The position numbers were made by a program, and so were the translations under genes. Positions 26,215 to 35,800 of a DNA stretch of 64,000 bases are shown here, piece after piece (the stretch's first letter is position 1; each line of letters begins with the position of its first letter). The DNA is from Pseudoalteromonas piratica (GTDB lineage Bacteria > Pseudomonadota > Gammaproteobacteria > Enterobacterales > Alteromonadaceae), in the NCBI RefSeq assembly GCF_000788395.1, contig NZ_CP009888.1:1818001-1882000 (forward strand), read 5' to 3'. The notes under the pieces are model-generated. The model was not told the origin of the DNA. It saw nothing but the letters and a program-made list of their open reading frames with translations, and searched no databases.

Positions 26215-27129
26215 ATGCCTCAAGTAAACTATATTCATCTTGCTGAAATGGCTTTTAATAAGCCATTATTAGCAACCTCCAGTGTTTCAGATATGATTGC
26301 GTCTTTCTTAAAAGGTAAGATGTTCAATTTGCCAATTGATGAATCCCGGCTAAGTGCGCGAGATATGGAAGTACAATCAATAGGCAGTCCTGAGCAGAGT
26401 CAAAACTTGGCAATTATTTGTGTGCATGGTGTGTTAGTACCAAGACGGGGTTTAATTACACAAGCATGCACAGAAGTTACAAGTTATGAGTTGATACGTA
26501 ACCAACTATCCAAAGCATTAAATGATGATTCTGTAAAAGAGATTGCTCTTGATATAAATTCTGGCGGTGGCAGTGCGCAAGGTGCGTTTGAGCTTGCTGA
26601 GTATATCTATCAAAACAGAGATAAGAAGCCTATTCGAGCAATAGTTAATTTCAATGCCTACTCCGGTGCCTACTTAATTGCAGCAGCTTGTACAGAAATT
26701 ATTCTTTCAGATACAGGTGGTGTCGGTTCCGTTGGTGTTTATACTAAACGCTATGATTTGTCTAAATGGTATGAAGAACAAAATGTAGATATACATACTT
26801 TTTACCGTGGCGCCCGTAAAGTTGATCGCCAACCTGATGTAGCAATGACAGATGAAGAAAGACTTTCGATTGAACTTGATATGGATAAAACCTATCAAAA
26901 GTTCACTGATGCGATTAGTCGATATAGAAACATTTCAATTGATGAAGCTATCAACACGGAAGCTGACTGTTTTGAAGGTGAAGAAGCTATAAAGCTAGGC
27001 TTAGCTGATACGTTGAGTACACCGCAAGAAGCAGTGAATTCAATTGCATCACGTATTGTTGCTAGTCAAACACAACAACCAACCATCTCTATTCAAGCAG
27101 CGCACATGCGTATGCAAACACAGCTCTAG
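26215..27129 (+). CDS. Capsid maturation protease, S49 (SppA-like)
   Basis: A 304-residue head protease of the serine S49/ClpP-like fold. DINSGGGSAQGAFELAEYI forms the oxyanion region, the nucleophile Ser is in AYSGAY (about residue 148) and the general-base Lys is in GARKVDRQP (near 200). It cleaves the scaffold part of the capsid protein. No separate scaffold gene is seen; the capsid N-terminus supplies it. Confidence 0.92.
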   Translation: MPQVNYIHLAEMAFNKPLLATSSVSDMIASFLKGKMFNLPIDESRLSARDMEVQSIGSPEQSQNLAIICVHGVLVPRRGLITQACTEVTSYELIRNQLSKALNDDSVKEIALDINSGGGSAQGAFELAEYIYQNRDKKPIRAIVNFNAYSGAYLIAAACTEIILSDTGGVGSVGVYTKRYDLSKWYEEQNVDIHTFYRGARKVDRQPDVAMTDEERLSIELDMDKTYQKFTDAISRYRNISIDEAINTEADCFEGEEAIKLGLADTLSTPQEAVNSIASRIVASQTQQPTISIQAAHMRMQTQL

Positions 27130-27150
27130 CCTCGCGGCAGAGTTTTTAAC

Positions 27151-27174
27151 AAGGGTCGCTTACAGCGGCCTTTT
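27151..27174 (+). terminator. Hairpin between protease and capsid genes
   Basis: AAGGGTCGC / GCGGCCTT with a TTACA loop and one G-T pair precedes a T-run. It probably attenuates read-through or marks an mRNA processing point before the strongly expressed capsid gene. Confidence 0.6.
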
Positions 27175-27201
27175 TTGTTTTATAAACATAAGGAAAACCC
27201 C

Positions 27202-28482
27202 ATGGGTATTACTCAAATGCGCCGCGAACAAGCGGCTATTGCTGATCAAGTAAAAGCGCTTGCTGATAAAGAGCAAAAAGGTGAACAACTTTCAGCAGAA
27301 GACCAAGCAAAATTTACTGAACTGAGCACTCAGTTTGATGAGCTTACAGCTAAAATCAGTCGTGCAGAACAAGCAGAAAAAATGGCAGCAGCCACAGCTG
27401 AACCAGTAAAATCAGCAATTACTGCAGACGTTGCTATTCAGTCTAAGAAAGCTCCAGCTGTATATCCTGGTGCTAAAGCTGCGCGCTTTGCAATGTCAGT
27501 TGCAGCCGCAGAAAACAATCCGGTAGATGCAGCTAAGTTTGCTGAAAGCGAACTAGGCGACAAAGAAGTAGCAATGGCCCTTTCTACTGCATCTAATTCG
27601 GGTGGTGTGCTAGTACCTGAAAACATTGCATCAGAAGTAATTGAACTGCTTCGTCCTAAAGCGGTTGTTCGTTCTCTAGGTGCGCGCGTGATGCCGCTTG
27701 TGAGTGGTAACCTTTCTATTCCTCGCCTGATAGGTGGTGCGACTTCGAGCTACAAAGGTGAGAATGATGCTCAAAATGCTGAAAGCGGTCAATTAGATGA
27801 TGTGAAACTATCATCAAAAACACAAATGACCATCGTACCAATGTCGAATGAGCTGATCGGTAAGTCTGGTTTTGCAGTGGAGCAAATTTTCTTAAGCGAT
27901 ATGATCGCCGCGATTGCAACACGACAAGATAAAGCATTTTTGCGTGATGATGGTACAAACAATACTCCTACTGGCTTTAAAGCAGTAGCCACAACTGCTG
28001 GTCAAACCGTTGCATGGTCAGGCTCCAAAACAGTTGCTGAAATCGACGCTTATCTTAATTCACTCATCCTAAAAGTGATGGAATCAGACTCTTTACTTGT
28101 TTCGCCTGGCTGGGGTCTAAGTCCTCGCACGTTTATGACGCTTAAAGGTCTTCGTGATGGTAAAGGCAACCTTGTTTATCCTGAGTTGGCACAAATGCAG
28201 CTTAAAGGTTACCCGGTTCAACACACTTCAACAATTCCTGCAAATTTAGGTGCAGGTACTAACGAATCAGAAATCTATTTCGCTGATTGGAATGATGTAA
28301 TTATCGGTGAATCAGATCAACTAACAATCGATTTCAGCCGTGAAGCTACTTATAACGATAATGCTGGTAATTTGGTTTCTGCGTACTCTCGTAACCAATC
28401 AGTTCTGCGTGTTGTTACTGGTAACGATGTTGGTTTCCGTCACAATGAAGGTCTTGCGCTAGGCACTGGCGTTACTTGGTAA
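27202..28482 (+). CDS. Major capsid protein, HK97 fold
   Basis: 426 residues. The N-terminal 70 residues are a charged coiled coil (scaffolding delta domain; ADKEQKGEQLSAEDQAKF). Next comes an N-arm and the HK97 core opening ASNSGGVLVPENIASEVIEL and RPKAVVRSLGARVMPL, with RDDGTNNTPTGF in the middle. AAGGA precedes the start at 27202; the 27175 start in the same frame is unsupported. Confidence 0.94.
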   Translation: MGITQMRREQAAIADQVKALADKEQKGEQLSAEDQAKFTELSTQFDELTAKISRAEQAEKMAAATAEPVKSAITADVAIQSKKAPAVYPGAKAARFAMSVAAAENNPVDAAKFAESELGDKEVAMALSTASNSGGVLVPENIASEVIELLRPKAVVRSLGARVMPLVSGNLSIPRLIGGATSSYKGENDAQNAESGQLDDVKLSSKTQMTIVPMSNELIGKSGFAVEQIFLSDMIAAIATRQDKAFLRDDGTNNTPTGFKAVATTAGQTVAWSGSKTVAEIDAYLNSLILKVMESDSLLVSPGWGLSPRTFMTLKGLRDGKGNLVYPELAQMQLKGYPVQHTSTIPANLGAGTNESEIYFADWNDVIIGESDQLTIDFSREATYNDNAGNLVSAYSRNQSVLRVVTGNDVGFRHNEGLALGTGVTW

Positions 28483-28531
28483 TTTATTAAGAGCTAGCTG
28501 CTAGTTGCGGCTAGCTCAATTGGAGAAAATC

Positions 28532-28825
28532 ATGAATAAAGCAGAACTTTTGGCAGCTATCGGAAAGTTAGCGGAAGAACAAAAGAAAACCATTCAAACA
28601 GATGGTAAAAGCAACGATGAGCTCAAAGTGATTTTGAATGAGCTTGAATCTGTAGCTAATGAAGAAGAGCTGAATTTAGAAGGTGAGTTAACAATTCACT
28701 TTGTAGCTCCTTACCGTAATTATGCAAATGGCGATGTAGCTACTTTTGAAGTAAAGAGAGCTAAAAAAATTCTAGCAATCACGCCAGCAGTGGCAAAAGA
28801 GTTTGTTGCAGAAAAAGCGAAGTAA
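28532..28825 (+). CDS. Small structural-module protein
   Basis: A 97-residue protein with an N-terminal helical segment (ELLAAIGKLAEEQKKT) and a C-terminal beta-rich part with YRNYANGDVATFEVKRAKKI. It lies between the capsid and head-tail connector genes, where decoration or connector-associated proteins are found. GGAG precedes 28532. Exact role unknown. Confidence 0.6.
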   Translation: MNKAELLAAIGKLAEEQKKTIQTDGKSNDELKVILNELESVANEEELNLEGELTIHFVAPYRNYANGDVATFEVKRAKKILAITPAVAKEFVAEKAK

Positions 28826-28846
28826 TCCGCTTTGTTTGAGGTTTTT

Positions 28847-29182
28847 ATGGTAGTCGAATTAGCACAAGCTAAACAGCAATTAAATATCGATCATACGCTT
28901 GATGACTCATTTATCACTAGTTTGATAACTGCCTCATTAGGTCTTATTGAAGGTAAACTGCAACGTCCTATTTTCAACACGCAGGGTGAAGCTGGCGATG
29001 TAGCAAATGCAATTGTTATCGAAGATTTGAAAGCCTCAAGCAAAGCGGCGTTACAACAAGCAATTTTGTTGGTTGTTTCTGATTTGTATGTAAACCGTGA
29101 GTCAACAACAGATGCACAGCAATATGAGAATCGTGCATTAAGTGCATTACTGGCAAGCTTTGACGAAGTGGTGATTGGGTAA
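28847..29182 (+). CDS. Head-tail connector protein (HK97 gp6-like)
   Basis: A 111-residue, mainly helical protein: LAQAKQQLNIDHTLDDSFIT, LITASLGLIEG and AALQQAILLVVSDLYVNRE. This is the adaptor pattern of HK97 gp6-like proteins that sit under the portal. GAGG precedes ATG 28847. It overlaps the next start by 1 base. Confidence 0.85.
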   Translation: MVVELAQAKQQLNIDHTLDDSFITSLITASLGLIEGKLQRPIFNTQGEAGDVANAIVIEDLKASSKAALQQAILLVVSDLYVNRESTTDAQQYENRALSALLASFDEVVIG

Positions 29183-29496
29183 TGCTTAGACCTGGAGAAT
29201 TAAAGTGGCTAGCAATTTTTTCACAAGATGAAAAAGTGCAGGGCAAGTATGGTTCTGAAAATAAGCTCGTTGAAAAATTGCGTATACGTTGCAAGTTCGA
29301 ACAAACGGCCACATCAGGCCGTATCGTTGACGCGCAAGAAATCACAGAAAATAAATACGTCATTAAGTTTAACAAGCCTCAACCGGTAGTAATTGAAGAA
29401 GACTTTGTGGTTGAGGTAAATAATGCGCTTTTATCGGTAACCGGTGTTTTAGGTAAGCCAACTGAAATACATGTTTATTGTAAGGCTTTAAAATGA
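29182..29496 (+). CDS. Head closure / head-tail adaptor protein
   Basis: A 104-residue beta-rich protein of head-closure type (SPP1 gp16-like): an N-terminal MLRPGELKWLAIF, then RIVDAQEITENKYVIKF and VVEVNNALLSVTGV. It follows the connector gene and precedes a gp10-like gene, the fixed order in this module. Confidence 0.78.
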   Translation: MLRPGELKWLAIFSQDEKVQGKYGSENKLVEKLRIRCKFEQTATSGRIVDAQEITENKYVIKFNKPQPVVIEEDFVVEVNNALLSVTGVLGKPTEIHVYCKALK

Positions 29497-30062
29497 TTGA
29501 TTTTGAATTTAATCCTAGCATTGCTGCACTCAATAAAGAGTTAGACAAGTTAGAAAATGGATTAAAGACAAAAGCGATTCGTGCAGGTTTACGAACTGCA
29601 TCAGCGCCAGTAAAAAAACAAATGAAGGCAGATGCACCGGATCGTACGGGTAGGCTTTCAAAATCAATTGGTCACCAAACATTGAGCGGCAAGCGAAAGC
29701 AAAACGCCTTGTTGTTAGTTGGAAAAGGCCAAAAAGATACAACCAAGCTTGAAGAAGAACAGTATGCAATCATTGTTGGCCCAAACCGCAAAGTAGCAGG
29801 GATAAACCCAAGTTACTATGCACATATATTAGAGTTTGGCGCACGTTCGCACAGCATTTCTGTTCGTAAAAAAAATCACGGCAAAACGATGAGAATATCT
29901 AAAGCAGGTAGTTCATCAACTTCTTTCTATTTTGCTAAAGGTTCAGTAAGTCACCCTGGTATCAAAGCAACTGGCTGGATGGCCAAAGCACATGATGCAG
30001 CGGCAAACGATATAAATGCAGGCTTTTATAAAGGTCTTTCTCGATATTTGGATAGGTTATGA
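29493..30062 (+). CDS. HK97 gp10-like neck/tail component
   Basis: 189 residues. DAPDRTGRLSKSIGHQT is the hallmark of the HK97-gp10 family, followed by YYAHILEFGARSH and the late HPGIKATGWMAKA. It acts at the head-tail junction or in tail completion. It overlaps both neighbours by 4 bases. Confidence 0.88.
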   Translation: MIDFEFNPSIAALNKELDKLENGLKTKAIRAGLRTASAPVKKQMKADAPDRTGRLSKSIGHQTLSGKRKQNALLLVGKGQKDTTKLEEEQYAIIVGPNRKVAGINPSYYAHILEFGARSHSISVRKKNHGKTMRISKAGSSSTSFYFAKGSVSHPGIKATGWMAKAHDAAANDINAGFYKGLSRYLDRL

Positions 30063-30790
30063 GTGTTTCAAATCTAATTGCTAAGCTGAAAGACACTTTT
30101 CCAACGTTTTCAATTGTTGAAGCCGGGGGAGATAATACCCAACCAAAGCTGGACACTTCTCATTTGATGTTTTCATCTGTAAAGACGGTTATTCCCGAAA
30201 CTGAAACGTTTAGATTAAATGATAATCCTGCTTCAGAGAGTTGTGTCATAAATCTTGTATCGAGTAGACCGCTAGAAATTGATAGTAGAAAGATCGCACA
30301 CACAGATGTATATGTGACAGAGCTTAGAGCAAAATCGCGTGATGAAAGCTTTGCGTTAGTCGCGACATTAAAAACCATGGTTGAAACAAGTGAGTTTGCT
30401 TTAGAGCTCACCGATTGGCTTCAAGATTACGATTCTTCTAGTGAATCATTTAGGCAGAATATTGAGGTTAGTTTTACTGTTCCTGCTTCTAGCGGTGATA
30501 GTAAGTTACCTGCCATTTTGGTTTATGAACTCGATACAAGTGCCAGTCCATCGCAATCAGCATCGCGTACACGCCAGCAATTAACAAAAACGTATGGTGT
30601 GATTGTTTTAACTAACCAAGGCAACATGTCTTCAATTAAAGCAGGCATTGAAAACTCTTTGATAGGTTGGTGCGAAAGCGACAACCACAGCAATATGGAA
30701 TTACGAAAAGGCAACCCATTGGATATAGACGGACGGTTATCCATGTATCGGTATGTTTTTGAAAATTCATATACACATAAATCTAATTAA
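30059..30790 (+). CDS. Tail terminator-like protein, apparently two-domain
   Basis: 243 residues. The C-terminal half (about 135-243: YGVIVLTNQGN, IKAGIENSLIGW, MELRKGNPLDIDGRLSMYRY) is of phage gp37/tail-terminator type. The N-terminal half (about 1-130; VYVTELRAKSRDESF, IEVSFTV) has a similar strand-helix order, suggesting fusion or duplication. The position after gp10 and before the tail tube supports a tail terminator role. Confidence 0.7.
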   Translation: MSVSNLIAKLKDTFPTFSIVEAGGDNTQPKLDTSHLMFSSVKTVIPETETFRLNDNPASESCVINLVSSRPLEIDSRKIAHTDVYVTELRAKSRDESFALVATLKTMVETSEFALELTDWLQDYDSSSESFRQNIEVSFTVPASSGDSKLPAILVYELDTSASPSQSASRTRQQLTKTYGVIVLTNQGNMSSIKAGIENSLIGWCESDNHSNMELRKGNPLDIDGRLSMYRYVFENSYTHKSN

Positions 30791-30791
30791 C

Positions 30792-30815
30792 AAGCCGCAT
30801 ACAGCGGCTTTTTTA
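30792..30815 (+). terminator. Rho-independent terminator between neck and tail-tube genes
   Basis: AAGCCGC / GCGGCTT around ATACA followed by six T. It probably modulates expression between the head-completion genes and the abundant tail-tube gene. Confidence 0.75.
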
Positions 30816-30831
30816 TTGCCTGGAGAAAACC

Positions 30832-31002
30832 ATGCCTAAACGCACAATTCACACAGGAACAGACGGCAAAGTGACAGTTGCGTCAGAGCCGCTTAACTGT
30901 GAAGTTGAATTAAAAAAACGTGGTGAAGAAGCTGCAAAAAAAGCTTGGACACCGAAAGATAAACAACCGGCTAAGCAACCGAAGCAAAGCCAGAAAAAAT
31001 AA
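30832..31002 (+). CDS. Small basic tail-module protein
   Basis: 56 residues (MPKRTIHTGTDGKVTV, then a Lys/Gln-rich C-terminus), with TGGAG before ATG. It lies directly before the tail-tube gene. Short Lys-rich ORFs are common here; function unknown. Confidence 0.6.
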   Translation: MPKRTIHTGTDGKVTVASEPLNCEVELKKRGEEAAKKAWTPKDKQPAKQPKQSQKK

Positions 31003-31013
31003 GGTAAAGCGCG

Positions 31014-31943
31014 ATGAAGTTAAATTCAATTTTGCTTGCAATGCTGGAAGTTAGCGAAGGTGTTGATCCAGGTGTTGACGGCACACATGTAATGGAAACC
31101 GTTGACGGTATTTCAGTTACGCAATATGACGGTGAGAAAGTTACACGTAATGTTGATTCAGTTATTCCGAGCGTAGGCCCTGAAATCAATAAATCGCCGC
31201 ATTCAACGTGGTCATTCAATATTGATGCAGCAGGCTCTGGCACTAAAGGCACTGCACCAGCTTTCGGTTGTTTACTGCAAGCATGTGGCTTTGTTGAAAC
31301 GGTTGATACTGCGACACCAGGAAGTGAAACCGTTACATATGAACTGAGTCACAATAAATCGAAAACGGTAACGCTTGTTCGTCACACTGGCGGCAAGATG
31401 ATCCAGAAGACACATGGTGTACGCGGTGAGTTGTCAATCGACTTTAACCAGTTTGTTCGTATGCAGTTTGGTAACTGCAAAGGTTCATATGTGCGACCAT
31501 CCCCAGGAGGTAATCCAGTAACCATTGCATATAGTAATTATGCTGATCCACTTCCTATCAACAAAGATAACACTGTGACAGTTGAATTAGGTGGTCAAGC
31601 GCTCAAGATGACCGGTGGCAGCATTAACTTTGGTGGTGGTGTTAATCACCGAAACATTCCTAATTCTGAATCATCAGCGCATGGAGACTTTGAACCTACT
31701 GGTCAAGTTACGTTTATTGCACCTGATATCGCGGCTAAAAACTATTTTGCCGACGCTGAATCGCATAATGGCGTGACTGAGCAAGCATTCAAACTTGTTC
31801 ATGGCACAGTCGGCGGAAACATCATCGAGATTGTTTCTGCGCGTGTTCAACTAAGTAATATTTCAGAATCCGATATCGATGGTGATGTTGGTTTTCAGGC
31901 TGATATCCGCTTCTTAGAAGCGCCAAAACTTATCTTTAAGTAA
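31014..31943 (+). CDS. Major tail tube protein
   Basis: A 309-residue beta-rich protein. Repeated features of siphovirus tube proteins include SPHSTWSFNIDAAGSGTKG, APAFGCLLQACGF, HTGGKMIQKTHGVRGELSI and a late VQLSNISESDIDGDV. Length and position just before the tail chaperones support the call. Confidence 0.85.
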   Translation: MKLNSILLAMLEVSEGVDPGVDGTHVMETVDGISVTQYDGEKVTRNVDSVIPSVGPEINKSPHSTWSFNIDAAGSGTKGTAPAFGCLLQACGFVETVDTATPGSETVTYELSHNKSKTVTLVRHTGGKMIQKTHGVRGELSIDFNQFVRMQFGNCKGSYVRPSPGGNPVTIAYSNYADPLPINKDNTVTVELGGQALKMTGGSINFGGGVNHRNIPNSESSAHGDFEPTGQVTFIAPDIAAKNYFADAESHNGVTEQAFKLVHGTVGGNIIEIVSARVQLSNISESDIDGDVGFQADIRFLEAPKLIFK

Positions 31944-32029
31944 CTTCTTTGCCGCTTGCGCTTTGGTCGTGGCGCTTGCGGCTTTTCCTTTACGACCAAA
32001 TCAAATTAACGACTAAGAGAGAAATTATC

Positions 32030-32479
32030 ATGGCTTTATCATTAATCGGTACTAATCCTGAAATCAAAGTGGCATGTGTTGCAGAAGTTACTGAAGGTAT
32101 GCGCACACAAAAAATTAAATTTAGTGCGACTTTCACACGTTTAGACCGTAACGCGGCAAAAGATATCAAGCGGACCGTCCAAGCGGCTATGGATGAAGTA
32201 CGCGCTTTATCGCGAGAACTCATTCAGCTAACCGATGATGATGCTGAGCGTAAAGCTGAAATTGAAGCACGTATTAACGAAATTGATTTAGAGTCAGAAA
32301 ACCTTGTTCGAGATTACTTAAAGGGGTGGGACCTAAAAGACAGCGGTGGTGCTGCTTTTGAGTTTAATGAAGATAATTTAGAAGAGGCGCTTCGTTGGGA
32401 ACCATACTTCAAAGCACTGCTTGATGGTTTATTTAAAGCAACAGGATCAGTACGTGAAGAGCAGCGCTTAAAAAACTAG
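32030..32479 (+). CDS. Tail assembly chaperone G
   Basis: A 149-residue chaperone of the lambda gpG type (MALSLIGTNPEIKVACVAEV ... EALRWEPYFKALLDGLFKAT). Its last codons are TTA AAA AAC TAG, giving a slippery A AAA AAC directly before the stop. The start at 32030 follows AGAGAAA; the frame is open upstream without support. It acts in tube assembly around the tape measure and is not retained in the virion, by analogy. Confidence 0.82.
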   Translation: MALSLIGTNPEIKVACVAEVTEGMRTQKIKFSATFTRLDRNAAKDIKRTVQAAMDEVRALSRELIQLTDDDAERKAEIEARINEIDLESENLVRDYLKGWDLKDSGGAAFEFNEDNLEEALRWEPYFKALLDGLFKATGSVREEQRLKN

Positions 32480-32838
32480 TCGAACTCGGCAAAGCCTATC
32501 ATGGTGGCAAACGAGAGCGAAGTGCAGAAGATATTGAAGAAGAAGCTGCTGCGCTTGGTTTGCCGCTTGAGTTTGTCGAGAAAACCCTTTCAAAGAAAAA
32601 ACCAGAACCATTAGAACTATGGGCTGAAAACGTTCGAGCATTTGAGCTTTATCAGTCTGTAGCAGATCAATGGCGTATCGTTTCAAGCATGGCCGGTATC
32701 TTTTACACGGCTATAGATAACCAATCAATTCAATCCGCGTTTGAAATTTTCGATATCGATAAATCAATTCGCCAACAACTTTTTTTTGATATTAAGCATA
32801 TAGCTGCAGGTGCAGCCGAGGTATTAAATGGCAAGTAA
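32030..32838 (+). CDS. Tail assembly chaperone GT (-1 frameshift product)
   Basis: A -1 shift at 32470-32476 joins G to an open frame that begins LVELGKAYHGGKRERSAEDI and runs to 32838, giving about 269 residues. The extension has no credible start of its own: the internal TTG at 32560 lies inside the continuous reading. The stop overlaps the tape measure start. The layout matches the gpG/gpGT system of lambda and HK97. Confidence 0.85.
32470..32476 (+). promoter_or_regulatory. Programmed -1 frameshift heptamer A AAA AAC
   Basis: The heptamer AAAAAAC in X XXY YYZ register (codons AAA AAC) is followed at once by TAG. Two tRNAs can slip back one base into the T-extension frame. Confidence 0.82.
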
Positions 32839-35800
32839 AAGCTATAAAACCGGCATTCTGATCACTGGTGATGCTAAAGGCGGTGTTCGCGCTCTAAAAC
32901 TCACTAAAGATGAGTTAGGCAAGCTTAATAAAACACAAAAGAGCACGCAAACTGAATCCAAGAAAACAAAAGCGCAAATGGGAAACATGCTTGCGCGCTT
33001 CTCAGGTGGTGTTGCAATTGTTGGCGGTTTAACTGCAGCTGTTGGTTTGCTTGCTGGCAGTTTGCGAACTCAAGCAATTAAAGAAATTAATGCAACTGCG
33101 CAAGCATTTAATGTATCTACCGAAACGTTAACCGAGTGGACTTATGCCGCGAATAAAGTCGGTATTGGTGCCGATAAAATTGGCGATATCTTCAAAGATA
33201 CGCAAGATAAAATTGGTGACTTTGTCGCTACTGGTGGCGGTGAAGCAGCCGACATTTTTGAAAACTTAGGTTTATCAATCGATGAGCTGAAATCAAAAAC
33301 ACCGGATCAGCAGTTATTAGCGATTGCTGAAGGCTTAGATCAAGTAGGCACCAAAGGCGAAAAGATTTTTTATCTTGAATCACTCGCTGATGAAGCTAGT
33401 CGATTATTGCCACTACTTGAAAATGGTGCAGCAGGCTTATTAGCTGCGCAAGAAGAAGCACGCTTACTTGGTGTCTCATTAAGTGAAGTTGATGCTGCAA
33501 TGGTGGCGCAAGCTGCTAGCGAATTTGACCGCATGGGCGGCTTAATCACAGGTGCATCAAATCATTTGACTGTTGCCATGGCACCAGCCTTATCTGCAGT
33601 CAATGCAGGCATTGTTGATACAGTTACTAGCTGGGGCGGTTGGCAAGATGTATTTACGAATATCGTTGAAGGCACTGTTACTGGTATTGGTTTTGTATTG
33701 GATCGTGTTCATACATTACGAAAGGTATTAAAACTCGTTGAAATTGGTTGGCTCGAAATCGGTTCGGGCGGCATGAATGCATTAGCGAGTATTTCCGATG
33801 TAACCGCGCAAGTAATTAATGCTGTATTAAAACCTTTCACTCTAACATTAGCAACGATTGCTAATGGCTGGTCACAAATCTTGCTTGCTGCTGGCAATTT
33901 CCTTGGTGATGAAGGTCTAGTTGCTATGGGTAACAGCCTTGGTGACTTCGCCTCAAAAAGTGAGGGTTTTACTGTCTCAGCAGAAGATATTGAGGCTGCT
34001 GCAGCGGTTATGAACAGCACGCTTGAGAAATCACGCACTGAGTTTGAAGAACTTAAGTCATTTGAGCCAAGCGATAATCTTGCGAATTGGTGGAAAGGCG
34101 TAAAAGAAAACGCAGAAGCTGCAGCAAAAGCACAGGCGAAAGCCAATAAAGAAGCACGTAAAAATGGTAGCTCAACAAACAATAACAAATCACGTGAAAC
34201 ACAAATCAAAAAAGAGCAGCAAGCGCTCGATAAATTAATTAAAAAATCTGAAACGCTAAATAGCTCGTTATCGAATACATCAGATGTAATTGTTTCAGCA
34301 TTTGGTTCAGTTGCACAGCAATTGGATAACATGATCGCAAAGCAGCAACAATTCGCGCAGCTTGAAGCCGAACTGGCCGCGCAACGCATAAAATACAATG
34401 ATGAGTATTTGAAAGCTGTTGAATCAGGAGATACAGCGCGAGCTGCTTCTGCCAAATCAAATTTAACTCAAATAGGCAATGCAGAAACGAACTTAGCTGA
34501 TAACCGGTTGCAGTCAAACATGAACTCTTATGCTGGTATGGCAAGAGCTGCTGGCCAGTTCTTTGATGAGCAGAGCTCTGCGCGTGAAAAATTACACAAA
34601 ATTGAAACTGCTTTTGCAATTGTTGAAACAGCTTTGGCGCTTAAAAAGGCAGCAGCAAACGCACTAACTGCAATTACAAATCAAGGTAGTGGTGATCCTT
34701 ATACCGCATTTGCAAGAATTGCGGCAATGGCGGCGCTAATGGCTGGCTTAGGTGTGTTTAGTGGTTCAGCATCAGGCAGTGCGCCAAGTTCAACACAGCA
34801 ACGTCAATCAAATCAGGGAACAGGAACGATTCTAGGTGATGCCGATGCAAAATCTGAATCTATCCTCAATGCACTAGAACGCGCAGAAGAATTAGAGCTC
34901 GATCAGTACGCTGAAATGCGAGCTATGAATAGCGCTTTGAACGATTTGAATCGAAATATTACGAGACTAGCAACAAGTATTGTCGGTAATTTCGGGCGTT
35001 TTGATGAAAATAGTTACTCTGGTGAATTAGGCAAAGTAAGCACCACAAGTAAGTTAGAAAGCACCTTGGTTGGTGGCTTAACGCAAATTGATCCGCTTGG
35101 CATACTCGATAAAATCATTGGTTCGTTTAGTTCAACGAAAAAATCACTCGTTGATTCTGGTATCACTTTCTTTACGCAAACCATGGGTGATGTCATTGAG
35201 CGTGGTTTAGTTGATGCCGCAACCTATGCCGACATTAAAACCAAGAAAAAGAAATTTTGGGGATTAAAGTCATCAACTAAATACAACACCGAATATGATT
35301 CACTTGATGCACAACTATCATCTGAATTAGCGCTCATCTTCACATCAATGGGTGACACACTTACTGAAGCACTAGATATCCTAGGTCTTGATGCTGCGAA
35401 TGCGCTTGAGTCCTTTGTAATAAGCATTCCTAATTTATCGTTAAAAGATTTAAGTGGCGAAGAGATAGAGGCTGAGCTGCAAGCTGCATTTAGTAAGCAA
35501 GCTGATTTGATGGCAAAACATCTTTTACCGCAAATTGGTGAGTTTCAAAAAGTGGGCGAAGGCTTATATGACACTTTGATCCGTGTTGCACAAGAGCAAG
35601 CAGTATTTAACCGCGCATTGGATTATACAGGCCAAAGTCTAGGCGATTTGACGGGCTTAGATATGATTGGCGCAAGCCAAAACATTATTGAGCTTGTTGG
35701 CGGCATTGAGGCGCTGGTCGATGCTGCTAGCACCTATTACTCTGAATTTTTAACAGACACAGAACAATATGAGTTTTTATCACAGCAATTAATTCAACAG

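Noticed and set aside
32560..32838. Separate 92-residue ORF starting at an internal TTG
   Set aside because: It is continuous with the -1 frame entered at the A AAA AAC heptamer and has no ribosome binding site of its own.
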